DNA of 64,000 nt from Microglena sp. YARC (Eukaryota; Chlorophyta; Chlorophyceae; Chlamydomonadales; Chlamydomonadaceae). Where the stretch lies: NCBI GenBank assembly GCA_022414725.1, contig CM039465.1, positions 41,728,131 through 41,792,130 on the forward strand, written 5' to 3'. The position numbers were made by a program, and so were the translations under genes. The notes under the pieces were generated by a model. It saw only the letters and a list, made by a program, of their open reading frames with translations. It was not told the DNA's origin and ran no database searches. Shown here piece by piece: positions 47,701 through 59,500 of the stretch (position 1 is its first letter; the number at the start of each line of letters is the position of its first letter).

Positions 47701-50700
47701 GTAGGTGTGGTGTGTTGTGGTGTGCGTGGGGTGTGTGTGGTGTGTGTGTGGTGTGTTGTGGTTGTGGTTTTTGGTGTGTAGGTGTAGGCGTAAGCGTTTG
47801 CGGTGTGTGTGGTGTGTGTGGCGTAAGTATGTGGGTGTGTGGTGTTTGTGTGTTTTGGGTGATTCCGTATGTTGGTGTGTGGTGTGTGTGTGGAGGTTGT
47901 GGTGTGTGGTGGTGTGTGTGGTGTGAAGTGGTGTTGGTGTGTGGTTGTTATGGTGTGTGTGGCTCGTGTGTGTGTGGGGATGTAGGTGTAGGTGGGTAAC
48001 AAAATTGTGTGTGTGGTGTGGTGTGTGTCCCCTGTGTGTGCGGACTGTTGTGTGTGTGGTGTTTAATATTGTTTGTGTTGTGTGGTGTGGGGTGTGGTCA
48101 GTGTGTTGTTGTGTGGTGAGGATGTGGTGTTGTGTGTGGTGATGGCTGTGGTATGGTGTTGGAGTGTTAACGGTTAGTGTGTGTGTTGTGTGGTGGTGTT
48201 GTGGTGTGGTGGTGTGGTGTGTCTGTGTGGTTGTGGTGTGGTGTGGTGGGGTGTGTGGTGTGGTGTGTGTGTGTTGTGGTGTGTGTGTTGTGTTGGGTGT
48301 GTTGTGTATCATGTCTGTGCTGTTGTTTGTGTGGTGTCTTGGTGTGCTGTGTTGAGTTGTGCTGGTGGGAGTGTGTGGTGTTGCGGAGGTGTGGGTGGGT
48401 GTTGGTCCATTGGTGTGGTGTGGTGTGGTGTGGTTGAGTATTGTGTGGTGTTGGCGTGGTGGTGGTGTGGTGTGTGGTTTGTGGTGTGGTGAGGCGTGGT
48501 GTAGTTTGAGGTTGAGTGGTACGAGTGTGGTCTTGGTGTGTAACCAAGGTGAGCGTTTGTGTCGCATGTGTCGTTTTATGTTGTGTATGGGGTGTGTGGT
48601 TGTGCAGTGGTGTGTCGGGGCTGTGTTGTGTTGGTGTGTAATGGGTGTGGTTTGTGGGTGTGGGTGCTGTGTAGTGTGGTTTGTGTGGAGGGTGCTGGTG
48701 TTTTGGTATTTGTGGTGTTGTGTGGTGTGTGGTGGTAGTGGTGTGGTGTGGCGTGTGTGGTGATTATTTGGTGTGGTGTGTGGTTGGAGTAGACTGGTGT
48801 GTGTGTGGTGTGGTGTGGTGTGTGTGCTGTTGTGTGGTGGTGGTGGGTCCGGGTGGGCAGGGAAAATGTGAAAGAACGGATGGTGTAGGTGGTGCAGTGT
48901 GTGTTGCTGTGGTGTGTGTGGTGTGGTGTGGTGTTGTAATGTTGTGTGGTGTGTTGTGTAGTGTGGTGTTGTGGTTGTGGTGTGGTGGTGTTGTGGTGTG
49001 GTGTTTTGTGGGTGAGTGGTGTGGTGCCGTGGTGTTGGTGTTTGGTGTGGTATGGTGTGTGTGGTGATTGATGTTGGTGTCATGTCGTATGTGTGTGGAG
49101 TGACGGGCTGTGCTGGGGGATGTGGTGTGCGTGTGGTGTGAGCGCGTGGTGTGGTTGGTGTTATGGTGTGGCTGGTCGGCAGGTGGTGGTTCGGTTTTGT
49201 TGGTGGTGGTGTGGTGAGTGTGTATGTGTGGTGTCCGTGTCGTATTTCATATCGTGTTGTTTTGCGTAGGAACGAGAGTGTGAGTGGTGGTGTGGTGATC
49301 GGTGTGGTGTGTGTGTGGCGGATGTGGTGCTGTTGTGGGGTGTGAAAGCGTGGTGTTTCTGTGGGGGAGTGTGTCTTGTAGTGTAGTTGTGTTTTGTGTG
49401 TTGTGCTGTGTTGCTTGTGTTGTGTTAGGTTGTGTGTGGGTGAATGTTGTTTTGTGTGTAGGCTGTGGTGGGTGTGTGTGTGTGGTGTGTGTGGTGTGGG
49501 TGTGGTTTGGTTAGGTTTGAGTGTGAGGCGTGGGGTGTGTTGTGTGGTGTGGTGTGTGTGGTGTGGCGTGTGTGTGGTGTGGGTGTTAGTGTGGTTGTGG
49601 TGTGGTGTGGTGTGCGTGCGATATGTGTGGTAAAAAGGCTGGTGTGTGTTTTGGTTTGTGTGGTGTGGTGTGGTGTGGTGAGGGTGGTGGTGGTGCAGGT
49701 GCGATGTGAATGGTTGCTTGTGTGTGGTTGGCTGTGGTGTGGTGGTGGTTGAGGCTTGGCGTGGTTGTGGCGTATCGGTTGCGTGTAATGGTGGTGTGGG
49801 TTGTTGGTGTCGTTTGTAGTGGTGTTGGTGTGGTGAGCGTGGTGTGGTGGTGTTTGGTGTGTGATGTGGTATTGGTGTCGTGTGTGAGGTTTGTGGTTGG
49901 GTGGTGTGGCGTGTGGAGTGTGTGTGGTGTGGTGTGTGTTGGTGTGTTGTTGGGGTTTTGATGGTGCAGGCGTGTGTGGTGCGGTGGTATTGTGTGTGGT
50001 GGTAATGGTGCTGTGGTGGTGTGTGTGGGTGTGGTGTGTGGTGGGTGTGGGTGTGGTGTGTGGTTGCTGTGTGGTGGGTGTGTGCGTAAGTTGTAGGTTT
50101 GTGGTATTTGGTTTGGTTGTGTCTGGTTGCGGATTGGTGTGGTGTGGTTGGTGTGGTTGTGTGGTGTGAGGTGTGGTGTGGTTGTGAGGTTGTTGTGGGC
50201 CGTAGGCGGTGGCGTGGTGTGTTGGTGTTGGTGTGGTCCTTGTGTGAGTGGTGTGGTGTGGTGTGGTGTGGCGTGGTGTGGTTGTGTATGTTTGTGGTGT
50301 GTGGGTGTGGATGGTGTGGTGTGTGGTGTTGTGCGCTGTAAGTGTGTAAGTTGTGTGGTGTGGTGTGTTGTGTGTGTGTGTATTTGGTGTGTGTGGTGCG
50401 ATGGTGTGTTGTGGTGTTGTGGGTTGTGTGGTAGTGGGTGTGTGTGTTTGTGTCTTGTGTGGTGTATTGTGGTGTGTGGTGTGGTTTGGTGCTGTGTTGT
50501 GGTGTGTTGTTGCCTTATCGTGGTGTGTGGTTGTGTGTTATGTGTTGTGTGTGTTTGTGTTGTGGTGTGGTGTTGTGGTGTGGTTGTAGGCTGTGGGTGT
50601 GGTGTGGTGTGGTTGTGGTGTGATGTGTGTGTTGGTTGGAGTGGTGTGGGTGGTGTGGTGTGGTGCTGGTTGTTGTGTTGTGTGTGCGGTAAGTGTGGTA

Positions 50701-53700
50701 AGGCTTGGTGTGTGTGGTGTTGGTTGGTGTACGGTGTGGTGCTGGTGTGCTGTGGTGTAGTTGGTGGTGCGTAACCGTGTGTGTGGTTGAGTAGTGTGTG
50801 GTTTGAGTTGTGTGGTTGGTTTGTGTGGTTAGGTGTGGTGTAGTTGGTGTGGGTGGTGTGTGTGGTGGGTGGTGTGTGTGTGTTGGTGTGGTTGTGGTGC
50901 CGGTAAGTGTGTGTAAGGCTGGTGTGTTGTGTTGTGGGCTGTATTGTTGGTGTTGTGTGGTGTGGGTGGGTGATGGTTGGTGTGTGTGGTTGGTTGGTGT
51001 GCGCAGGTGTTTGTGGGTTGTGTGCGTGGCTGAGGTGTGGGTGGGTGTGTGTGGGTTGGTGTGGTGTGTGTGTTGTGTGTTATGTTGGTGTGTGTGGTTT
51101 GTTTGTGTGTGCTGTGTGGTTGTGTCGTTTGGTTGGGTTGGTGTGGGTGAGCGTGTGTGGTTTGGTTGGGGTGTGTTGTGTGTCGTGGTGACGGTTGTGG
51201 TGGGTGTGGTAAGGTGTGGTGTGGTAAGGTGTGGTGTGTGGTGGCGTGGTGTGGTGTTGTGTGTGTAGTTGTGTTGTCGTTTGGGTTGTGTTGTGGACTG
51301 TGTGTGGTTATGTGGTGTAAGTGTTGTGTGGTGTGGGTGTGTGAGGGTGGTGGTTGAGGTTGTGTGTGTTGTGGTGTGTGTGGTGTGCGTGTGGTTGCGG
51401 TGCGGCGTTGCCGGTTGTGTGGAATTGGTGTGTGTATTGCTAGGCGTGATGTGGCTTGTGGTGTTGTGTGTGTGTTCTGTGGTGTTTTGTGGCTGTGTGT
51501 GTGGTGTGGCTGTGTGTTGTGGTGTGGTGTGTGTGGCATGTTGTGTTGTGGTGTGGTGTGTTTGGTGATTGTGTGTCATGTATGGTGTGTGTGTCTGTAC
51601 TGTGTGTGTGTTGTGTTGTTTTTGTTGTGAATGATGTGGTTTGTGTGTGTGGTGTGGTGTGGTGTGTTTGGTTGTTTGGTTGTGTGTCCCCGTGTGGTGG
51701 TGGTGTGGTGTGTGGTGTGGTGTGGTGTGTGTTGTTTGCGTCGGTGTGGTTGGTGTGGTGTGGTGGTTCGTGGTTGGGTGTGGTGGATGTGGTGAGATGT
51801 GTGGTGTGTGTTGTGTGTGGGTGTGGTGTGGTGTGTGGTGAGGTGTGGTTGTGGTGTGGTGTGCTGTGGGTGGGTGTGGTGTGGTTTGGTGTGGTTGGGT
51901 GGGTGCCGGAGGTGTGTGTTTGGTGTGTGTGTGGGTGTGGTGTGGTGTGTGTGGTGTGTTGTGGTGAGTTGTGTGTTGTAGGTGTTGTGTGCGTTGGTGA
52001 GTAGGTGGCGAGGTTTAGGCTGTGTGGTGTGGTAGGCGTTGTGTGTTTGGTGTGTTGTGGTGTGGTGTGGTGTGGTGAGGTGTGTGTGGCTGTGGTAAGT
52101 GTGGGTCTGGTAAGGTGTCGGTTGTGCGTATTCTGTCGGCGTGGTGTGGTGTTGTGGGGTGTGGTGTGTTGTTTGGTTTGTGTTGTGTTGTGGTGTATGG
52201 TGTGGTGTAATGTGGTTGTGGTGTGTTGGTGGTGAGATGTGTGGGTTGAGGTTGTGGTGTGGTGGCGTGTCTGGTTGTGGTGTGTGTTGTGTTGGGTGTG
52301 TGGTGGTGTGTGCGGGCGGGCGGCTGCGTTGTGGTTGGTGTGTGTGTGGTGTGGTTGTAATGTGTGTGTGAGCTGGTGTAGGCCCTGTGTGGTGTGGTGT
52401 GGTGTGGTGGGATGTGTCGTGTGGTGGTGTGGTGTGTTGTGGTTGGTGTGTGTGGTGTGGTGCGTGAGTTGTGCGGTAAGGTGTGCGTAAGTGTGGTTGT
52501 GGTGGGCTTTGTGGTGTTGGTGTGTGTGGTGTGGTGTGCGAGGGTGTGTGTGTGTGTGAGGGGGGAAACGTGTGGCGTGATGAGGTGTGGTGTGGTTGTG
52601 TGATGCCCGAGGTTGGTGTGGTTGTGGTAGCGTGGTTGAGGTTGGTTTGGTGTGTGTGGTGTGGTGTGGTGTCGTGTGGTGTGGTGTGTGTGGTGTGGTG
52701 TGGTGTGGTGTTGGTGGGATGTGGTTGTTTGTTTGGTGTGTGCGTTGTGTGTGTGAGGGTGGTGTTAGTTTGGTGTGGTGTGGTGGCGGTTGTGGTGTTG
52801 GTCTGGTGTGGTGTTGTGTGCGTGTGTTGGTATTGGTTGGCTGTAGTGTGGTGAGGCGTGGTGTGGATCTTACTGGTTGTGGTGAGGTCGGCTGTGGTGT
52901 GGTTTGGTGTGGTGTAGGTGTGGTGTTGTGTGGTCTGGTGTGTGTGTGTTGTGCTGTTGTGTTGTGTGTGGTTGGTGTGATGTGGTGTGGTTGTGTGGTG
53001 TGCGTTTGGGTGTGGTGTTGTGTTTGTATGTGGTGTGTGTGGTGAGGAGTGTGTTTTGAGGTTGGTGGTGCTGGTTGTGGGTGTGTGTGGTTGGTGTGCT
53101 TCGAGTGTGATGTGGTAAGGTGTGTGCTTTGGTGTGTTTGGTTGGAGCGTGTGTCTGGTTTGGTGGTGTGTTGTGCGATTGTATGTGTCTGCTGTGTTGT
53201 GGTGTGGTGCCCGGTTGGAGTGGTGGTGCTAGGTTTGTGTGTGTAATGAAGGTCCTTGCTGTGGACCTGGTGTGGTGTTCGGTGGTGGTGTGTGTGGTGT
53301 GGTGTGGTTGTGTGGTGTGTGAGGTGTGGTGAGGTTTGGCGTGGTGAGGTGTGGTTGGTGAGGTGTGGGTGGTGTGATGTTTATGGTGTGGTGTGGTGTG
53401 TGTGGTGTGGTTGTGGTGTGGTTTTGTTGAGCAGTGGGGTAGGCTGTGTGGTGTGTGTGTGGTGGGGGTGGTGTGGGTGTGTGGTGTGGTGTGGTGTGGT
53501 AAGGTGTGATGTGGTAAGGTTTTGGTGTAGTGTTGGTGTGGTTGTCTGTGTTGTGTGTGGTGTGGTGTGATAGGTGTGGTGGTGTGCTGTGGTAGTGTGG
53601 TCTGTGTGTTAATTGGTTGTGGGTGTGCTGGCTGTGGTGTGGTGTGGTTGGTGTGGTGTGGTGATGTGGTGTGGTTGGAGTGGCGTTGTGGTGTGTGTGT

Positions 53701-55500
53701 GCGAGGGTGTGGTGTCGGTGTGATATGCGTGGTGAGAGTGTGCGTGTGGTGTGTGGTGTGTGGTGTGTGTCGTGTGTTGTCGGTTTGTTTGGTGTGGTTT
53801 GTTTGGTGTGGAATTTGTTGTTTGGAGTTGTGTTGTGTAGGTGCTGCGTGAGGCGTGGTGTGTTTGGTTGGTGTGTTGTGGGCAATAGATGGTGTGTGCT
53901 GGTGTGGTGTTTGGTGTTGTGTTGGTGATGGTTTGGTGTAGGTGTGTGTGGTTGAGGCGTTGTGTGATCAGTGTGGTTGTGTTGTGTGAGTGCGTTATGT
54001 GGTGTGTTTGGTGTGGTGTGGTGTGGTGTTGGTGGTCTGGTGTGTTGTGTGGTGTGGTGTGTGTTGTGCGGTGTGGTGTCTGTGTGGTTCCGTGTTGAAG
54101 TGTTGTTGGTGTGGTTGTGTGGTGTGTGTGCGGGTTGTGTGGTGTGTGTGGTGTGGTGTGGTGTGGCTGTGGTTGTCGTGAGGTGTGTGGTCGGTGGTGA
54201 GGTGTGGCGTGTGAGTTGTGGTGTGGTTGATGTGGGTGGTGGTGTTGCTGTTGTGTAGTGTGTCTGTTTGTTGTGTTGTGTTGTGTTGGTTTTGTGTGTT
54301 GTTGTGGTGAGAGTGTGGTGTGGTGGAGTGTGTGTGGTTTTGTGTGGTTGTTGTGTTGCTCATGTGGTAGTGTGGGTTGGTGTGGTGTGCGTGTGTGTGG
54401 TGGTGTGTGTGTGGTGTGGTGTGTGTGGGTCGTTGTGCGTTCGGGTGGTGTGTGGTTTGGTTGTGGTGTGGTGTGGGGGAGGCATGGTGGTGTGGTGAGG
54501 TGTGGTGTGGTGGGTTGGTGTGGTGTAGTGTGTCATGGTGTGTGTGTGTGTGTGGTAGGTGTGGGTGGTGTGCGTATAGCTGCTGTGGTGGGTTTGTTGG
54601 TGTGGTGTGTGTCGTTAGGTGTGTGTCGGTGACGTGTGGTCCTTCTGGTGTGTATTGGTGTATGTGGTTGTCGGTGTGGTGTGGTTTTGTGGTGTGTGTG
54701 TGTGTGTGTGGGTGGTGTGGTGTGGTAAGGTGTGATGTTTGGATTAGGTTGTGTGTTGGGTTGGGTTGTTTGGTTCGTTTGGTTTGTGCTTGGTGTGTTG
54801 TGTGGTGTGGTTTTGTGTGTGTGGTGTGGTGTGTGTTTCTGGTTGTGTTGTTGTTTTGTGGGTTTTGTGGTCTGGTTATTGTGAGGTTGGTGGTGGTGGT
54901 GTTGTTTTGATGTGTGGTTTTTGGCTGTGTGACGGGTGGTGTGTGTGTTGGTGTGTTGTTTGTTAGGGTTGTCTTGGTCGTTGTGTGTTGTGTGTTGGAA
55001 GGTTGTGTTGTTGTGGTTGTTATTGGCTTTTGTGGCTTGTTTTGTTGGGAGGTGTGGTGTGGTTGTGTGGTGTGTGAGGTGTAGTCTCTCTGTTTTGTTG
55101 TGTTGGTGATGGTTTGGTGTAGGTGTGTGTGGTTGAGGCGTTGTGTGATCAGTGTGGTTGTGTTGTGTGAGTGCGTTATGTGGTGTGTTTGGTGTGGTGT
55201 GGTGTGGTGTTGGTGGTCTGGTGTGTTGTGTGGTGTGGTGTGTGTTGTGCGGTGTGGTGTCTGTGTGGTTCCGTGGTTGAAGTGTGTGTGTGGTGTGGTT
55301 GTGTGGTGTGTGTGCGGGTTGTGTGGTGTGTGTGGTGTGGTGTGGTGTGGCTGTGGTTGTCGTGAGGTGTGTGGTCGTGTGGTGCGGTGTGCGAGTTGTG
55401 GTGATGTTTTGTGCTTGCGTGGTAGTGTGGGTTGGTGTGGTGTGCGTGTGTGTGGTGGTGTGTGTGTGGTGTGGTGTGTGTGGGTCGTTGTGCGTTCGGG
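44740..55500. repeat. degenerate GGTGT/TG satellite, left of gap
   Basis: Almost only G and T on the plus strand: GGTGT, GGTGTGTGT, GTTGTG units with rare A or C. No stable unit length is visible over most of it. 53921-54445 is repeated at 55102-55500. Frames of Cys/Val/Gly (plus) or Thr/His/Pro (minus) reflect composition only. Confidence 0.95.
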
Positions 55501-56500
55501 NNNNNNNNNNNNNNNNNNNNNNNNNNNNNNNNNNNNNNNNNNNNNNNNNNNNNNNNNNNNNNNNNNNNNNNNNNNNNNNNNNNNNNNNNNNNNNNNNNNN
55601 NNNNNNNNNNNNNNNNNNNNNNNNNNNNNNNNNNNNNNNNNNNNNNNNNNNNNNNNNNNNNNNNNNNNNNNNNNNNNNNNNNNNNNNNNNNNNNNNNNNN
55701 NNNNNNNNNNNNNNNNNNNNNNNNNNNNNNNNNNNNNNNNNNNNNNNNNNNNNNNNNNNNNNNNNNNNNNNNNNNNNNNNNNNNNNNNNNNNNNNNNNNN
55801 NNNNNNNNNNNNNNNNNNNNNNNNNNNNNNNNNNNNNNNNNNNNNNNNNNNNNNNNNNNNNNNNNNNNNNNNNNNNNNNNNNNNNNNNNNNNNNNNNNNN
55901 NNNNNNNNNNNNNNNNNNNNNNNNNNNNNNNNNNNNNNNNNNNNNNNNNNNNNNNNNNNNNNNNNNNNNNNNNNNNNNNNNNNNNNNNNNNNNNNNNNNN
56001 NNNNNNNNNNNNNNNNNNNNNNNNNNNNNNNNNNNNNNNNNNNNNNNNNNNNNNNNNNNNNNNNNNNNNNNNNNNNNNNNNNNNNNNNNNNNNNNNNNNN
56101 NNNNNNNNNNNNNNNNNNNNNNNNNNNNNNNNNNNNNNNNNNNNNNNNNNNNNNNNNNNNNNNNNNNNNNNNNNNNNNNNNNNNNNNNNNNNNNNNNNNN
56201 NNNNNNNNNNNNNNNNNNNNNNNNNNNNNNNNNNNNNNNNNNNNNNNNNNNNNNNNNNNNNNNNNNNNNNNNNNNNNNNNNNNNNNNNNNNNNNNNNNNN
56301 NNNNNNNNNNNNNNNNNNNNNNNNNNNNNNNNNNNNNNNNNNNNNNNNNNNNNNNNNNNNNNNNNNNNNNNNNNNNNNNNNNNNNNNNNNNNNNNNNNNN
56401 NNNNNNNNNNNNNNNNNNNNNNNNNNNNNNNNNNNNNNNNNNNNNNNNNNNNNNNNNNNNNNNNNNNNNNNNNNNNNNNNNNNNNNNNNNNNNNNNNNNN
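55501..56500. other. assembly gap of 1000 N
   Basis: Exactly 1000 N, the size of a conventional placeholder; true length unknown. Sequence on both sides repeats sequence found further left, so the join is doubtful. Confidence 0.99.
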
Positions 56501-59500
56501 ACACATACCATATGACACCATTATGGTCCGATGTTGGTAGGTTGAGTGTGTTTTGGGTGTGTTTTGTGATTTGGTGTGTTTGGTGGTTGTGTTGTGTTGT
56601 GCTGGTTGTGTGAGTTGCGTTGTGGTGTGTGATTTGTTTGGTGTGCGTGTTGTGCTGTCAATTTGTGTCGTGTCATGTGGCTGTGGATGGGGTGAGGTGT
56701 GGTGTGGTGTAGTGTATGTGTAGTTGTAGTGTAGTGTAGTTGTTTGTAGTGTAGTGTAGTTGGTAGTGTGGTGTGTGTGGTGTGGATGTGGTGTGAATGA
56801 GGTGTGGTGTGGTGTGGTGTGGGGTGGTGAGGTGAGGCCGTGCTGTGGTGAAGTGTGGTGTGGTGTGGTGTGGTGTGGTATGGTGTGGTGGTGTGTGTGG
56901 TGGCTGTGGTGAGGCGTAGTGTGTGTGGTGTGGTGTGATGTGTGTGGTGTGGTGTGGCGTGGCGTATCATGTCGTGTTGTTTTGTATCGATTTGTGTTGT
57001 AGGTATGGTGGGTGGCGGTTGGTTGGTGTTTGGTGGGTGTGGTGTGGTGTGTGGTGAGGTGCGGATGTGTGTGGTGTGGTGGGTGTGGCGTGGTGTGGTT
57101 GTGAAGTGGCGTATAATGTCGTGATTGTTTTGTTGTCGATTTGTGTTGTGGTAGTGGTGTGGTGCGGTGTGGTGTGGTGTGTGTGGTGTGGTGTGAAGGT
57201 GTTGGTGGGTGGTGTGGTGGGTGTGGTCGTGGTGTGTGTGGCGTGATGCATGATCGTGTTCTTTTGTGTCGATATGTGTGGTTTTGTGTAGTAGTAGGTG
57301 TGGTGCTGGTGCGTTGTGGTGTGGTGTGGTTGGTGTGGTGTGGTGTGGGTGTTGCGTGGCGTATCATGTCAATGTTTGTTTTGTGTCTGATTTGTGGTTG
57401 TTTTGTGTCGTGGTATGGTTGGTGTGTGCGGGTGGGTGGTGAAGTGGTTGTCTTTTCTGTTGTGTTGTTTGTGGTGAGGTGTGTGGTGTAATGTGTTTTG
57501 TGGTGTGGTGTGGTGTGGTGTGGTGATGGTGTGGTTGGTGAGGCTGGGTGTGGCGATGTGTGGTGTGGTGTGGCGTATCATGTCGTGTTTGTTTTGTGTC
57601 GATTTCTGGACACTTATGTGTGGTAGTGGTATGGTGGAGTGAGGGTGTATTGTGGTGGCGGTGTGTGGGTGTGGTGTGTGTGGAGGAGTTGGTGATGGTG
57701 TGGTGAGGGTGTGGTTTTGGGATGTGTGATGTGGTGTGGCTAGGTGGTGCGTGTTGGCGTATCATGTCGTGTTGTTTGCGTCCATTTGTGTCATTTTTGT
57801 GTCGTGGTATGGTATGGTGGTGGGTATGAGGTGTGTAGTGGGCATGGGTCGATTGTTGGTGGTAGGTGGTGGGGTTTAATCGTTGTGTGGTGTGGTGTGG
57901 TGTGGTGTGGTGGTTGGTGTGGTGTTGGGTGTTGGTGTGGTAGGTGTGGTGTGGTGTGCGTGTGGTGGTGTGGTGTTGGTGTGGTGTGGTGTGGTTGTGG
58001 TGTGGTGCGGCGTCGTGTAGGCTGTGTGGTGTGGTGTGTTGGGTAATTGTGGTGTGTGTGGTGTGGTGTGGTGTGGTGTAGTGTAGTGGGGTGGTAAGGT
58101 GTGAGTGGTAAGGTTTGTGTGGTGTGGTGTTGGTGGTGTGGTGTTGTGTGTGTGCGTGTGGTGGTGGTGTGTGTGGAGTTGTTGTGGTGTGGTTGTGTGG
58201 TGGTGGTGTGGTGTGGTCGGTTAAGGTGAGGTAAGGTGTGGTGGTGGTGTGGTGTGGTGTGGTGTGGTTGGTGTGGTGTGGTGAGGTGTGGTGTGGTGTG
58301 GTGTGGCTGTGCGAGGTGTTGTGTGTGGTGTGGTGTGGCGCTGGTGAGGTGTGGGTGTGGTGTGGTGTGGTTGTGGTGTGGTGTGGCGTGGTGTCGTCAG
58401 GTTGGTGTGGTGTGGTGTGGTGTGGAGTGTTTGTGTTTGTGGTGTGGTGTGGTGTTGTTGGTGGGTGTGGTGTGGTGTGGTGTGGTGAGCGTGTGGTGAG
58501 GTGTGGTGTGGTGTGGTGGGGTGTGGTGTGGTGTGGAGTGGTGTGTAGTGTGGTGTGGTGTGGTGTGGCGTGGTGTGGTGTGGTGTGGTGTGGTTTGGTG
58601 TGGTTTGTGTGTGTGGTGTGTGTGGTGTGGTTGTGGTGGTGGTGGTGTTTGTGTTGGTGTGGTGTGGTGTGGTGGGTGTGGTGAGGGTGTGGTGTGGTTG
58701 AGGTGTTGGTGTCGGCGTGGCGTGCCGTGGCGTGTGGTGTGGTGTGGGTGGTTTGGTGTGGTGTGGTGAGGGTGGTGTGGCTGAGGTGGTGTGGTGTGGC
58801 TGTGGTGTTGCCTCTTGTTTTGTGTCGATTTGTGTCGTTTTGTCGTGGTATGGTGATGGTGTGGTACGGTGTAAAATTGTGGTGCAAAGTGTTGTGGTGT
58901 GGTTGGTATGAGGTGTCGGTGTGTGTTGTGGTGTGGTGTGGTGAGGCATGGTGTGGTTTTGGTGTGATGTGGTGTGGTATGAGTGTGGTAAGGCCTGGTA
59001 TGTGTGGTGTGGTGTGGTGAGGTGGTGTGGTGTGGTGTGGTGTTGCGAGGTGTGTTGTGGTGTTGTGTGGTGTGGTGTGGTGTGGTGTGGTGTGGTGTGG
59101 TGTGGTGTGGCTGTGGTGAGGTGTGGTGTGGTGTGGGGTGGGTGGTGTTGGTGTGGTGTTTAGTGGTGAGGTGTGTTGTGGTGTGGGTGTGGTGTGGTGG
59201 AGGCCGTGGGTGTGGCTCTGTGTGGTGGTGTGGTTGTGTGTGGGTTGTGTGTGGTGTGGTGTGTGTGGTGGGTGGTGTGGGGTGGTGTGGTGTGGTGTCG
59301 GTGGTAATGTGGCGTCGGTGTGGTGTGGCTAAGTGGTGAGGAAGGGGTGTGGTTTGAGGTTGTGTGGTGTGGTGTGGTGTGGTTGGTGTGGTTGGTGTGG
59401 GTGTGGTTGTGGTGAGGTTTGGTGTGGTGTGTCTGTAGTGTCGTGTCGTGGTGTTGTGTGTGGTGTGGTGTGGGTGGTGTGGTGAGTGTTGTGTGGAAGT

